64,000 nt of DNA from Streptomyces aquilus (GCF_003955715.1 NZ_CP034463.1:6696001-6760000); one strand, 5' to 3'. Shown: positions 7,787 through 16,498, counted from the first letter of the stretch. Program-made: numbers and translations. Notes: generated by a model from the sequence alone, not told the origin.

Positions 7787-8731
7787 ATGGAACTGCACAC
7801 CCTCGTCCAGCTCGCCACCGGCCTCACCCTGCTCACCTGCGGCCTCGCGGTGGCCGGCCTGCACGCGTACGCCATGGGCAGGGCCCAGCGCCAGGCCCTC
7901 ATCGACCGCCTCTCGGCGACCGGCCAGATCGAGGTGGGCGGCCGCAGGCGCCGCTTCCCGAAACTGGACCGGCGGCTGCGCCGCACCCGGTTCGGCAGGA
8001 AGCTGGAGCTACGGCTCGCGGCGACCGGCCTCGACATCACGCCGGGCGAGTTCTTCGTCTACATGATGTCCAGCGCGGCCGGCCTGTTCCTGATCGGCCA
8101 GGCGTCCCTGGCCCCCTTCTTCGGCCCGATCGCGGGCTTGCTGGGCATCTGGGCGGCCCTCCAGTTCCTCAACTGGCAACGCCAGAAGCGCATCGAGAAG
8201 TTCATCAACCAACTCCCCGAGCTGTCCCGCATCCTGGCCAACGCCACCCAGGCGGGCCTGGCCCTGCGCACGGCGATCGGCATGGCGGCGGAGGAGCTGG
8301 AGGCCCCGGCGGGGGAGGAGCTGGGCAAGGTGGCGAACCAGCTGGCACTGGGCGCGTCACTGGACGACGCGCTGGGGGAGATGGCGGAGCGGCTGCCGTC
8401 GAGGGAACTGGTCGTCCTGGTGACGACCCTGGTCCTCTCCAACCGGGCGGGCGGCCAAGTGGTCGGCGCCCTGCGCAACTTGACGGAGACGCTGGAGGAG
8501 CGGAAGGAGACGAGGAGGGAAGTCCGTACGCAACTCTCCCAGGTCAACATGACGTCGTACGCCGTCCCGGTCCTCGGCATCGGCTCCCTGTTCCTGATGA
8601 ACGGGGTGAAGGACGGCGCCCTGGACCGCATGACCGGCTCCCCGATCGGCCAGGGCGTGGTGATCGTGGCGTTCGCGATGTACGCGGTGGGCTTCATCCT
8701 GATCCGCCGCCTGTCCCGTATCGACGTGTGA
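7787..8731 (+). CDS. tadB: TadB-like type II secretion F-domain membrane protein
   Basis: This encodes about 314 residues of inner-membrane platform protein. The ATG at 7787 is preferred over GTG 7775 because AGGTGG (7773-7778) lies 8 bases upstream. One N-terminal transmembrane helix is followed by a basic cytoplasmic region, a two-helix membrane stretch (about 85-130), the GspF/T2SSF domain (QLPELSRILANATQAGL...), and two C-terminal helices. TadB pairs with TadC as the membrane base on which the TadA ATPase acts. Confidence 0.92.
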   Translation: MELHTLVQLATGLTLLTCGLAVAGLHAYAMGRAQRQALIDRLSATGQIEVGGRRRRFPKLDRRLRRTRFGRKLELRLAATGLDITPGEFFVYMMSSAAGLFLIGQASLAPFFGPIAGLLGIWAALQFLNWQRQKRIEKFINQLPELSRILANATQAGLALRTAIGMAAEELEAPAGEELGKVANQLALGASLDDALGEMAERLPSRELVVLVTTLVLSNRAGGQVVGALRNLTETLEERKETRREVRTQLSQVNMTSYAVPVLGIGSLFLMNGVKDGALDRMTGSPIGQGVVIVAFAMYAVGFILIRRLSRIDV

Positions 8732-8749
8732 GGGAGGGGAGCGAAGACC

Positions 8750-9643
8750 ATGACGATCGGAATCGCACTCGCGCTGCTGATGGGACTGTCCGTCTGGGGC
8801 GTCTTCGCGGGCATCCGCATGTACCGGGCGGACGCGAAGCTGCCGAGCGACCTGATGCTGGCCCTGGAGGTCGGCGCCACGCGCACGGGCGCGGTGGACT
8901 CGGTGATCGACCGGCTGGGGATGCGGTACGCCCCGGCGGTACTGCGGCTGATGGGCCCGAAGCAGGTGGCGAAGTACCGGCGGAAGATCGACCTGGCGGG
9001 CAACCCGGGCGGCCTGACGATCGACCGCTACGCGGCACGCCGGGCGGTGTACGGCTTCCTGGGCGGCTTCGGCGGCCTGCTGTGCGTCATGCGGGGCAGC
9101 TGGCTCCTGGCCCTCCTCCTCTTCGCGTTCGGGGCGTTCTGGACGGAGGTCGGCATCTGGTCGGCGATCCGCGTCCGCAAGGACGTCATCGAGCGCACCC
9201 TGCCGGACTTCCTGGACGTCCTGGCGGTGGTGGTCAGCGCGGGCCTGGGATTCCGGCAGGCGCTGGACCGGGTGGCGACGAAGTACGAGGGCCCGTGGGC
9301 CGACGAACTGCGCATCACGCTGCGCCAGATGGACCTCGGCATGAGCCGCAGGCAGGCGTTCGCGGAGCTGCGTCGCCGCAACGACTCCGAACAGGTCGCG
9401 ATGTTCGTGTCGGCACTGCAACAGGGCGAGGAGTTGGGCGCCCCCATCGTCGACACCCTCATCGCCCTCGCCAAGGACATGCGCCGCACCGACGCCCAGA
9501 ACGCCCGCCGCAAGGCCGCGCGCGCGGTTCCCAAGGCCACGATGATGATCACGACGTTCATGGTCCCGGCGACGATGCTGCTCCTGGGGGCCGGCCTGAT
9601 CCTGGGTTCGGGGACGGACTTCGGCTCGATCACGGGGAAGTAG
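8750..9643 (+). CDS. tadC: TadC-like type II secretion F-domain membrane protein
   Basis: This encodes 297 residues and is paralogous to TadB. An N-terminal transmembrane segment, a membrane pair (about 105-145) and the T2SSF domain (TLPDFLDVLAVVVSAGLGF, with the usual Glu/Gln-rich helices) are visible, ending with a hydrophobic helix. A strong purine-rich ribosome site (GAGGGAGGGGAG, 8730-8741) precedes the ATG. Together with TadA and TadB it completes the export motor. Confidence 0.92.
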   Translation: MTIGIALALLMGLSVWGVFAGIRMYRADAKLPSDLMLALEVGATRTGAVDSVIDRLGMRYAPAVLRLMGPKQVAKYRRKIDLAGNPGGLTIDRYAARRAVYGFLGGFGGLLCVMRGSWLLALLLFAFGAFWTEVGIWSAIRVRKDVIERTLPDFLDVLAVVVSAGLGFRQALDRVATKYEGPWADELRITLRQMDLGMSRRQAFAELRRRNDSEQVAMFVSALQQGEELGAPIVDTLIALAKDMRRTDAQNARRKAARAVPKATMMITTFMVPATMLLLGAGLILGSGTDFGSITGK

Positions 9644-9658
9644 GGCGGGAGGCCGGGG

Positions 9659-11086
9659 ATGGCGATGACGAAGGCGAGGGCGGAGGCCCTCGCGACTGTG
9701 CGGTCAGCCGCCGACGGCGCTGAGGCCCCACAGGGGCCACCCGCACTCGACGACGAAAGCTGCACGGGTGGTGCGGGTGGGAACCCAAATCCGGCCGAAG
9801 GCCGTGTGCCCACCCACGCACCCGCACCCGCACCCACAATCCCCCTCCAAGCCAACGCGCTCCAAGCCATGTGCCGCCAAGTCTTCGGCTTCCGCCTGGC
9901 CATGATCGCGCTCGCCGCCCCCGCCGCCCTCCTCAACGCCGCCCCCGGCCTGAGCGCACGCCTGGTCGCCGCAGCAGTACTGGTCACCTTCATGGGTTCC
10001 TACGTCCTCTTCAGAGACTGGGAACGCTTCGGCCCCCTACTCCTCCGCCACCCCACCCTCCTGGCCGCGGACACCCTCTTCGGCGCCCTCCTCCTCATCT
10101 CGGCCGGCCCCGACACCACCCTCGCCTACGTCAGCGTCTGCACCCCCCTCCTCGCGGGCCTCGTCTACGGCTGGCGAGGCGCAGGCTGCTTCGCCTCCCT
10201 CCAGGGCCTGATCCTCGTAACCGTCTACGCCGCCTCGAAGGACCTCCACCCCACAGTCGCCGAGGCGCTGCTCCTGCCCGGCCTCTGCGTGGTCACGGGC
10301 GCGATGGGCGTGACCCTGCGCAACCTCCTCCTCCGCTTCGGTGCGGCCACCCAGGCCCTGACCACGGTCCAGGCCCGCCTGGCAGCAACAGAAGCAGTGG
10401 CCACGGAACGCGCCCGCCTGGCCCGCGAGATGCACGACTCGGTGGCGAAGACCCTGCACGGCGTGGCCCTGGCGGCAGACGGCCTGGCGGCCTCGGCGGG
10501 AGCGACGGACACGGACCCGGCCCTGCTGAGGAGCCAGGCCGACCTGGTGGCCCGCTCGGCCCGCAGGGCAGCCGCGGAATCCCGCGAACTCCTGGCCGAC
10601 CTACGCCGCCAGGCAACTCCGCACCAGTCCATGGACGTGATGGCCGAACTGTCGGCCAGAACAACGGACTTCAGCACCCGCACCAACATCCCCGCCACCT
10701 ACCACCCCACCGGCGACGACCAGGCCACCCTCCCCCCGCTCCCACCCACCGTGGCCCGCAACCTCCTCACCATCGCCACGGAGGCCATGGAGAACGCCCA
10801 CCGCCACGCGTCCCCCACCCAGGTGGACGTGAGCGCAGGGGTCCACGGCGACCTCCTGCGGATCACGGTCTACGACGACGGCCGCGGCCTCCCCCAGGAC
10901 ACCACCCTCGAACAACTCCGCAGAGCAGGCCACTTCGGCTTGGTGGGCATGGTCGAGCGGGCAGCCTCGATGGGCGCCCGCATCCGCATCGGCCGAGGAG
11001 ACCACCCCAAGGGCACGGAGGTCCGCCTGGAACTCCCGCTGGCCACGATCCGAGAGATCCGTGAGATCCGAGAGGAGGCCGCATGA
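9659..11086 (+). CDS. NarL-type sensor histidine kinase of the Tad locus
   Basis: This encodes 475 residues. A Pro/Ala-rich cytoplasmic head (1-65) is followed by about six transmembrane helices (80-220), a coiled linker, the HisKA_3 dimer domain with phospho-acceptor in RLAREMHDSVAKTL, and an HATPase domain with N box (TEAMENAHRHA) and G1 box (VYDDGRGL). GGGAGG (9647-9652) supports the ATG at 9659. It overlaps the response regulator by 4 bases, so both form a two-component pair. Position inside the Tad operon suggests that it controls pilus expression; the signal is unknown. Confidence 0.9.
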   Translation: MAMTKARAEALATVRSAADGAEAPQGPPALDDESCTGGAGGNPNPAEGRVPTHAPAPAPTIPLQANALQAMCRQVFGFRLAMIALAAPAALLNAAPGLSARLVAAAVLVTFMGSYVLFRDWERFGPLLLRHPTLLAADTLFGALLLISAGPDTTLAYVSVCTPLLAGLVYGWRGAGCFASLQGLILVTVYAASKDLHPTVAEALLLPGLCVVTGAMGVTLRNLLLRFGAATQALTTVQARLAATEAVATERARLAREMHDSVAKTLHGVALAADGLAASAGATDTDPALLRSQADLVARSARRAAAESRELLADLRRQATPHQSMDVMAELSARTTDFSTRTNIPATYHPTGDDQATLPPLPPTVARNLLTIATEAMENAHRHASPTQVDVSAGVHGDLLRITVYDDGRGLPQDTTLEQLRRAGHFGLVGMVERAASMGARIRIGRGDHPKGTEVRLELPLATIREIREIREEAA

Positions 11087-11922
11087 TGCCCGACCAGACG
11101 ATCCCCCACAACCCGGTCGAGCCGGTTGAGCCGGTTGAGCCGACCGAGGAACCCCGACGCACCCATCTACGCGTCCTGGTGGCGGACGACAACCCGGTGG
11201 TCCGCGCGGGCCTCACCGCCCTCCTCTCCGGCCGCGAGGACATCACGGTCGTGGCGGAGGCGACGGACGGCCGCGAGGCCTACGAGGCCGCCCGGCGCCA
11301 CCGCCCCGACGTGATCCTCCTGGACGTCCGGATGCCCGGGGTGGACGGCATCTCGGCCCTCCCGCACCTGGTGCCGATCGCCCCGGTGCTGATGCTGACG
11401 TACAGCAGCGAGTCGGAGATCGTCCACGAGGCCCTCCGCCGAGGCGCGGGCGGCTACTTGGTGCACGGCGAGTTCACCGCGGACCAACTGGTGGCGGCGG
11501 TACGGGACATCGGCTCGGGCAGCGCCCATTTCACCGTGTCGGCGGCGGGTGCCGTAATGGCCGGACTACGAAGCTCGAAGCCCGTACCCCTGCCGGAGAA
11601 CCTGGGCCTGGCAAGTGCAACTGCATACGATACAGAGATCTCAAGCACCCGCCCACAAGGGACTTCTGGCAAACTACTTTCGCGATTGCAACCACCTGTG
11701 GCACAGTCTCGGTATCAACTCAGCGTGAGGGAGGCGGAGATCATGGAGCTCATCGCATCCGGCATGAACAACCAGCAGATCGCCGCCACTTGCTTCATCA
11801 GCGAGAAGACCGTCAAGAACCACATCAACCGCATCTTCGCCAAACTCCACAGCACCAGCCGAGCCGAGGCCGCCGCCAAGTGGCTCGGAACGGCCCCGGA
11901 ATCACATGGAGACCTGCGGTGA
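11083..11922 (+). CDS. LuxR/NarL-family response regulator of the Tad locus
   Basis: This encodes 279 residues. The receiver domain (about 26-140) has the acidic pair (VLVADDNPVV), phospho-acceptor Asp in VILLDVRMPG, and the conserved Lys position replaced by His in GGYLVHGEF, which is unusual. The C-terminal HTH is LSVREAEIMELIASGM... to KTVKNHINRIF. The linker (about residues 165-208, 11575-11715) is long and written with far more A/T-ending codons than its surroundings. It partners with the upstream kinase through a 4-base overlap and probably binds the Flp pilin promoter region that follows. Confidence 0.9.
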   Translation: MMPDQTIPHNPVEPVEPVEPTEEPRRTHLRVLVADDNPVVRAGLTALLSGREDITVVAEATDGREAYEAARRHRPDVILLDVRMPGVDGISALPHLVPIAPVLMLTYSSESEIVHEALRRGAGGYLVHGEFTADQLVAAVRDIGSGSAHFTVSAAGAVMAGLRSSKPVPLPENLGLASATAYDTEISSTRPQGTSGKLLSRLQPPVAQSRYQLSVREAEIMELIASGMNNQQIAATCFISEKTVKNHINRIFAKLHSTSRAEAAAKWLGTAPESHGDLR

Positions 11923-12018
11923 GCGCGATTTGGGCCCGGATTTGGGCCCTGGGACCCTCTGGCAAGAAGGGCGTCACCTCGTACGTTGCACGCACCACGG
12001 ACAACGGAGGGCAACGCC

Positions 12019-12213
12019 ATGAGCAACTGGATCAACACCACGGTCTCGTACCTCAAGGCCCGCGTCGAGCGGAACGACAAGGGACAGACGGCCGTGGAGT
12101 ACCTGGGCATCATCGCGGTGGTCGTAGCGATCATCCTGATCCTCCTCGGCACGGACTTCGGCAACCAGATCGCCGACGCCATCACCACGAAGATCGGCGA
12201 GATCACGGGCTGA
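12019..12213 (+). CDS. flp: Flp-family major pilin
   Basis: This encodes 64 residues. GGAGG at 12006-12010 selects the ATG at 12019 rather than the in-frame 11986. The leader ends KG, followed by QTAVEYLG: Gly22 at -1 and Glu at +5 of a class III/IV prepilin site. A single hydrophobic helix (about 28-45) and a short hydrophilic tail (DAITTKIGEITG) complete a typical Flp pilin, the main subunit of Tad fibres. It starts about 97 bases after the regulator gene, leaving room for its own promoter, which would fit the high pilin dose needed. Confidence 0.9.
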   Translation: MSNWINTTVSYLKARVERNDKGQTAVEYLGIIAVVVAIILILLGTDFGNQIADAITTKIGEITG

Positions 12214-12812
12214 TGCGCGGGCGCGCTCGCGGAGACGCAGGGCAGGCCTTCCCCATCTACATCACGGTGGTGGGCGGCCTGCTCTTTCTCGCGTTCGCGT
12301 ACCTTGCGGTCGGCCAGGCCGCGGCGAACAAGAACGGTGCCCAGACCGCCGCTGACGCGGCGGCCTTGGCGGCAGCCCAGGACCGGCGGGACCAGCTCGC
12401 GGGCCAATGGGTGACGGACGTCCTCGACCCGACGAAGTGGCAGGACATCTTCGACGGCAACGCGGAGGGGCTCGACCCCTCTTGCGGGCGTGCGGACCAG
12501 CTGGCGGCGCAGAACGACGCCGTGGTGCTGGTCTGCGACCCAGAGGGGCCGTTGGCCTACACGGTCGAGGTGAGGACCAACAAGTCCGTGGGGGAGTCCG
12601 TCATCCCGGGCACGGAGAACAAGCAGTCCAAGGCGTCCGCCACCGCCGAGGTCGAGCCCCGGTGCACGTTCGAACCTCCAGCCGAGGACGCGGCGGACGA
12701 CGTACTGCCACGCCTCACCTGCAAGGACGGCGAGAACTGGGACCTGGACCCGGAGGATCTGGGCGATCTGCCGAAGCCCGAGGATCTCTTCGATGTCCAC
12801 CTGGCCGACTGA
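12213..12812 (+). CDS. TadG-like pilus assembly protein
   Basis: This encodes 199 residues. Its ATG overlaps the pilin TGA by one base. The N-terminus reads GDAG-QAFPIYITVV followed by one transmembrane helix and the NGAQTAADAAALAAA segment that is typical of TadG/TadE-like proteins (helix rich in small residues). The rest is an acidic exported domain with four Cys residues. Unlike the two TadE proteins, the +5 residue after the putative Gly/Gln cleavage point is Ile, not Glu, so it may remain unprocessed. Confidence 0.8.
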   Translation: MRGRARGDAGQAFPIYITVVGGLLFLAFAYLAVGQAAANKNGAQTAADAAALAAAQDRRDQLAGQWVTDVLDPTKWQDIFDGNAEGLDPSCGRADQLAAQNDAVVLVCDPEGPLAYTVEVRTNKSVGESVIPGTENKQSKASATAEVEPRCTFEPPAEDAADDVLPRLTCKDGENWDLDPEDLGDLPKPEDLFDVHLAD

Positions 12813-12846
12813 CAAGCGAACGACGAGTGACGAAGGAAGCAGACGC

Positions 12847-13434
12847 ATGAGCAGCATTCGGTTCACTGCGCAGGCCCGTAGAGGGGTGGTCGCGTTGGCG
12901 CTCGCGGCCGGACTGGCCGTCGGTGTGGCCGGCTGCGGCGGCGGTGGGGGCGACGGCGACAAGAAGCCGGAAGCGACCGCGTCCGCTCCTCAAAAGGAGG
13001 GCTCCGACCCGAGCGCCCAGGAAGGCCAGTCGGACGACGTCCAGGCCGAGTTGAAGGGTTCGAGCGGGCTGCTCCTGCAGGTCACGTCCGTCGAACGTGA
13101 TGCTGGCGGATTTGTCACAGTGAACGGCACGCTCAAGAACGACAGTGCCAAGGCGGTCACGGTGCCAGGCGCGTTGCGCGGCGACGAGACCGAGATCATC
13201 GCGCACGACAGGTCCCTCGGCGGAGCCACCCTCGTGGACTCCAAGGAGAAGAAGCGCTATTACGTGCTCCGTGACACCGAAGGCCGCCCCCTGACGACGA
13301 CCGGTCTCTCCATCCTCAAGGCAGGAGAGGAACTGCCCGTCTTCATGCAATTCCCCTCCCCACCCGAATCCACCACAGACGTCACCCTCCAACTCCCCAC
13401 CTTCTCCAGCGCCACGATCAAGATCTCCGGGTGA
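12847..13434 (+). CDS. Tad-linked lipoprotein
   Basis: This encodes 195 residues. The ATG at 12847 follows AAGGAAG. A lipoprotein signal ends in LAVGVAGC, so Cys30 (approximately) would be acylated and the protein anchored on the outer face of the membrane. A disordered Gly/Lys/Glu stretch precedes a beta-rich immunoglobulin-like domain (LLLQVTSVERDAGGFVTVNG). No known enzymatic motif is present. It overlaps the OmpA-like gene by 4 bases, so the two probably work together at the pilus base. Confidence 0.75.
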   Translation: MSSIRFTAQARRGVVALALAAGLAVGVAGCGGGGGDGDKKPEATASAPQKEGSDPSAQEGQSDDVQAELKGSSGLLLQVTSVERDAGGFVTVNGTLKNDSAKAVTVPGALRGDETEIIAHDRSLGGATLVDSKEKKRYYVLRDTEGRPLTTTGLSILKAGEELPVFMQFPSPPESTTDVTLQLPTFSSATIKISG

Positions 13435-14069
13435 GGCAGGCGATGACCCTCCCCACCACCCGCGTGGTCTGGGCCGCGGCCACGGTCCTGATCGTCACGA
13501 ATGTCTACGGCATCACGACCGCGCACGCCGACGGGACCCCGAGCGTCCCCCCAGGCACCGAAGCCACGGCCTCCGCGCCCGTCAAGGTCGACCCCAACGA
13601 CCCCGACCTCAAACTCCCCGAGGGCGCCACGCTCGCCGAGCCGAAGGTCCTCGACATCAAGCAGGTCGTCGAGGACGAGGGCGGCGAGGAGCGCCGCGAA
13701 GACACCAACGTCGACATCAAGTTCGCCCTCCAGGCCGAGGTCCTGTTCAGCAAGGACAGCGCGAAGTTGAGCGACGACTCCAAGGCCCGCATCGCAGCGA
13801 TCGCCGACGAGATCAAGAAGCAGCACGCGACACGGATCAGGGTCTTCGGCTTCACGGACAACCTGGGTTCGTCGGCGCACGGCGACGTCCTCTCCCGCCA
13901 GCGCGCCAACGCGGTCCAGGACGTCCTCGACGACGAACTGAACGACGCGAACATCACGTACGAGGTACGCGGCTACGGCGAGCAGTACCCGATCGCCGAC
14001 AACTCGACGGAGACGGGCCGGAAGAAGAACCGAAGGGTGGAGGTCTCCTTCCAGCGCTCGGCGGGCTGA
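13431..14069 (+). CDS. OmpA-family peptidoglycan-binding protein
   Basis: This encodes 212 residues from GTG 13431 (overlapping the previous TGA); ATG 13443 is an alternative. An N-terminal signal or anchor (about 10-32) is followed by a Pro/Glu-rich linker and an OmpA C-terminal domain (about 95-210): VLFSKDSAKLSDDSKARI, then RIRVFGFTDNLGS and a final RRVEVSF. The Asp and Arg that bind diaminopimelate are at the expected spots (FTDNLGS...LSRQRANAV). It probably tethers the pilus machine to the cell wall. Confidence 0.88.
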   Translation: MRQAMTLPTTRVVWAAATVLIVTNVYGITTAHADGTPSVPPGTEATASAPVKVDPNDPDLKLPEGATLAEPKVLDIKQVVEDEGGEERREDTNVDIKFALQAEVLFSKDSAKLSDDSKARIAAIADEIKKQHATRIRVFGFTDNLGSSAHGDVLSRQRANAVQDVLDDELNDANITYEVRGYGEQYPIADNSTETGRKKNRRVEVSFQRSAG

Positions 14070-14071
14070 CC

Positions 14072-16102
14072 GTGACCGTACTCATGGTGGCCGCCGCCAT
14101 GTACGGGGTCGTACAACTGCTCCTCCTCTCCGCACCCACACGCTCCGTGGGCACGGCGACGACGCTCCTCGCCGTCCTCGTTGGCGTGTACGCCTGCGGC
14201 ACGGCGGCGGCGATCCTGGAACTGACGTACACGAGACTGATCGCCGAGCAGACGGACCAGTCCCTGATCAGGGTCGTGAACACCACCGCGTACACCACGG
14301 CACCGTGGGTCGAGGAACTGGTCAAGATCTCCCCACTCCTGCTGGTCGGCCTGTACGCCAGGGTCCGCCGTCAGTGGGGCCTGACCGACTTCACGATCCT
14401 GGGGGCCGCACTCGGTGCCGGTTTCGGTCTGCTGGAGGCGCTGCTGCGGTACGCCTTGGACGCGGACCGCGCCATCGCCGCGCACGGCGGCTGGATCGTG
14501 CCGGAGAGCCTGTCGGCGCCGTATGTCCCGGGCCCCGACCAGGTACTCACGTCCTGGTTACCGGCGCCCGTCGCCCCTCTGGACCTGGGCCGTGGCGGAG
14601 AGGTGGCGGTCGGGACGTTCACGCACCTGGTGTGGTCGACGATCGTGGGCCTGGGCGTGGGAGTGCTGTGGCGAGCGAGGGGTCGCTGGAAACCGCTGGC
14701 GCTGCTCCCGCTCGGCGCGGCGGTGGCCCACCACACCCTGAACAACTACGCGGCCACACACGCCCGTACGCCCGCGGACGACTGGCTGGAGAACCTCCGC
14801 CCCACCCTCGGCCTCGCCCCACTGGCCGCCCTGCTGCTGGCCATCACGGCTGACCTGATCACCCTGCACCGAGCGAAGCGCGCACTCCCCGACACACTCC
14901 TCCCCACCGAGCGCAGGGACGGCGACACGATCGCGGCGGTACTCCACTACGGGTCGCTGCGCGTCCCTTGGACCCCGCTGATAGCCCTCCGCTTCCTACG
15001 CCTGCGCCGCTCCCTCTGCTACGAAGCCGCCACGGGCCCGCCCCACCCTCAAGCCCCACTACGCCAAGCCGTGGCCGACACAGCCACGCGCATCGCGGAA
15101 ACCGACGACGCCAGGGCATGGCGTATCCCCGGCCTGAGAGCCCGCATACGCGCGGCGTCAGGCGCCACCGCCGCCACCCGCACCAGGCGCTCACTGGCCC
15201 TGTTGATCCCCTGTGTCCTCGTCCTCCCGTCCGTCGTCTTCCTCGGCCTCGGCTCCTTCAAGTCGACAGCGGAGGTGCAGGAGTACTTCACGACAGGCAC
15301 CGGTCCGAAGCTGCTGCGGGCCTTCGCCGTAGCCGCCCTGGTATGGATCGCCTGGCAACTCTCGACCCTGCTCCGCACCTGGCGCCAGACGGCCACCGCC
15401 ACCCCTCTCCTCGCCGAACCCCTCGCCACCCACCGCTTCCGCACCGCCTCGGCCCTCGGCTCGGCCACCACCGGAAGCCTCCTGCTCTGGCGAAGCCTGG
15501 GAAGGGCCGGCACGGAAGGCCAGACGATCCCACCGTCCCACCTCCTCGACGCCCTGGACCGCTTCCTCGTCCACCTCGGCTTCGCCCTGCTCCTCCTCTC
15601 CCTCCTGGCCCTGTTCCCACCGGGCGCGGGCCTCGCCCTGGCCGGCGTCACGGCCACGGGGGAGGGCGCGCTGGGCGCCGCGCTCGCCGCGCGACTGGGG
15701 TTGGCCGGGATAGCGCTCATGGCTGTCGGGGCAGCGGGTGGCGGGGGAAACGGAAGCGGCGGCAGTGGATCAGGTCAGCAGGCGAACTCCGCCGCCGGTC
15801 AGGCCGGCCCAGCCGCGTCCGGCGATGCGATCGGAGGCCATCGGTCGGCGTCCTCGATCGCCAAGTGGGCACGTGAACAGGGCTGGGCCGAGACTCAGAC
15901 GGAGAACGGTCCGCCGAAGTTCGTCGACGAGAACGGGATTGTCCGGATCACTCTGAAGCAGGGCAGCAGCAGAGCCCCGGGAAGCGGGATGCCGCATGTG
16001 GAGATAAGGAATGCTCAAGGGGAGCGCATCGACCCTCAGGGAAATCCGGTCACGAGGAAGAGCCCTGGGAACCACACACCGATCGTCTGGGATTTGCCGT
16101 GA
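14072..16102 (+). CDS. PrsW-like intramembrane protease fused to a C-terminal polymorphic-toxin-like domain
   Basis: This encodes 676 residues, 2 bases after the OmpA-like gene. Residues 1-250 form a PrsW-type glutamic membrane protease: EELVK at 81-85, GFGLLEA with Glu122, FTHL with His185, and HHTLNN at 220-225, on about seven helices. A soluble region (260-370) and four more helices (375-570) follow. A Gly/Ser linker (about 570-595) leads to an 85-residue soluble tail with RITLKQGSSRAPGSG, MPHVEIRNAQG and TRKSPGNHTPIVWDLP. This tail looks like a nuclease-type toxin tip of polymorphic toxins (possibly toxin type 24). A TTA codon lies at 14558-14560. The toxin assignment is from recall of family patterns, not a search. 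Confidence 0.7.
   Translation: MTVLMVAAAMYGVVQLLLLSAPTRSVGTATTLLAVLVGVYACGTAAAILELTYTRLIAEQTDQSLIRVVNTTAYTTAPWVEELVKISPLLLVGLYARVRRQWGLTDFTILGAALGAGFGLLEALLRYALDADRAIAAHGGWIVPESLSAPYVPGPDQVLTSWLPAPVAPLDLGRGGEVAVGTFTHLVWSTIVGLGVGVLWRARGRWKPLALLPLGAAVAHHTLNNYAATHARTPADDWLENLRPTLGLAPLAALLLAITADLITLHRAKRALPDTLLPTERRDGDTIAAVLHYGSLRVPWTPLIALRFLRLRRSLCYEAATGPPHPQAPLRQAVADTATRIAETDDARAWRIPGLRARIRAASGATAATRTRRSLALLIPCVLVLPSVVFLGLGSFKSTAEVQEYFTTGTGPKLLRAFAVAALVWIAWQLSTLLRTWRQTATATPLLAEPLATHRFRTASALGSATTGSLLLWRSLGRAGTEGQTIPPSHLLDALDRFLVHLGFALLLLSLLALFPPGAGLALAGVTATGEGALGAALAARLGLAGIALMAVGAAGGGGNGSGGSGSGQQANSAAGQAGPAASGDAIGGHRSASSIAKWAREQGWAETQTENGPPKFVDENGIVRITLKQGSSRAPGSGMPHVEIRNAQGERIDPQGNPVTRKSPGNHTPIVWDLP
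14558..14560 (+). promoter_or_regulatory. In-frame TTA leucine codon (bldA-dependent translation)
   Basis: Codon 163 of the protease-toxin gene (context TSW-L-PAP) is TTA. In Streptomyces this codon is very rare and read only by the bldA tRNA, which matures late in development. Full-length protein should therefore appear only when bldA tRNA is active. Confidence 0.85.
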
Positions 16103-16479
16103 ACACTGAGAAGGTCGACTACCCACAACTGAGCGGATTCGAGGATGTCTACCTGGAGGACAGCTTCGTCCTGGGCGTAACGGCCACGCCTGGCCGACTG
16201 TGCCTGGACGTGGACCTCGTCCTCACCGCGCATCACCCGGCTTATCGGCCGCCTGCCCCCGGTGAGCAGAACTGTTACATCCGGGCCAGGATCGAATTCC
16301 CTCATGTTCGAAGCCTCACGTGGACCGATCAGGGAACACCGCCTGCGGTGGATGCCTCCGGCGAGGCGGACTACGGCGGAATCGACGCCCTTTTCTGGGA
16401 CGGTTCGGCCTTTCACCTCGAAGGGGACTGGGGATCGATCGACGTGGCGAGCGGGCCGCCCGGCATCATCCAGTTCTGA
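16099..16479 (+). CDS. Putative immunity protein of the PrsW-toxin
   Basis: This encodes 126 residues and starts at a GTG overlapping the toxin stop by 4 bases. It has no signal peptide or membrane helix and is acidic, as expected for a cytosolic inhibitor of a basic toxin tip. The fold looks all-beta (LCLDVDLVLTAHH, CYIRARIEFPHV, FHLEGDWGSIDV). No known family is recognised with certainty. The gene order toxin-then-small acidic protein with translational coupling is the standard layout of polymorphic toxin/immunity pairs; the assignment is inferred from this context. Confidence 0.6.
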   Translation: MNTEKVDYPQLSGFEDVYLEDSFVLGVTATPGRLCLDVDLVLTAHHPAYRPPAPGEQNCYIRARIEFPHVRSLTWTDQGTPPAVDASGEADYGGIDALFWDGSAFHLEGDWGSIDVASGPPGIIQF

Positions 16480-16498
16480 AGCCGGGGAACGGATCCGC

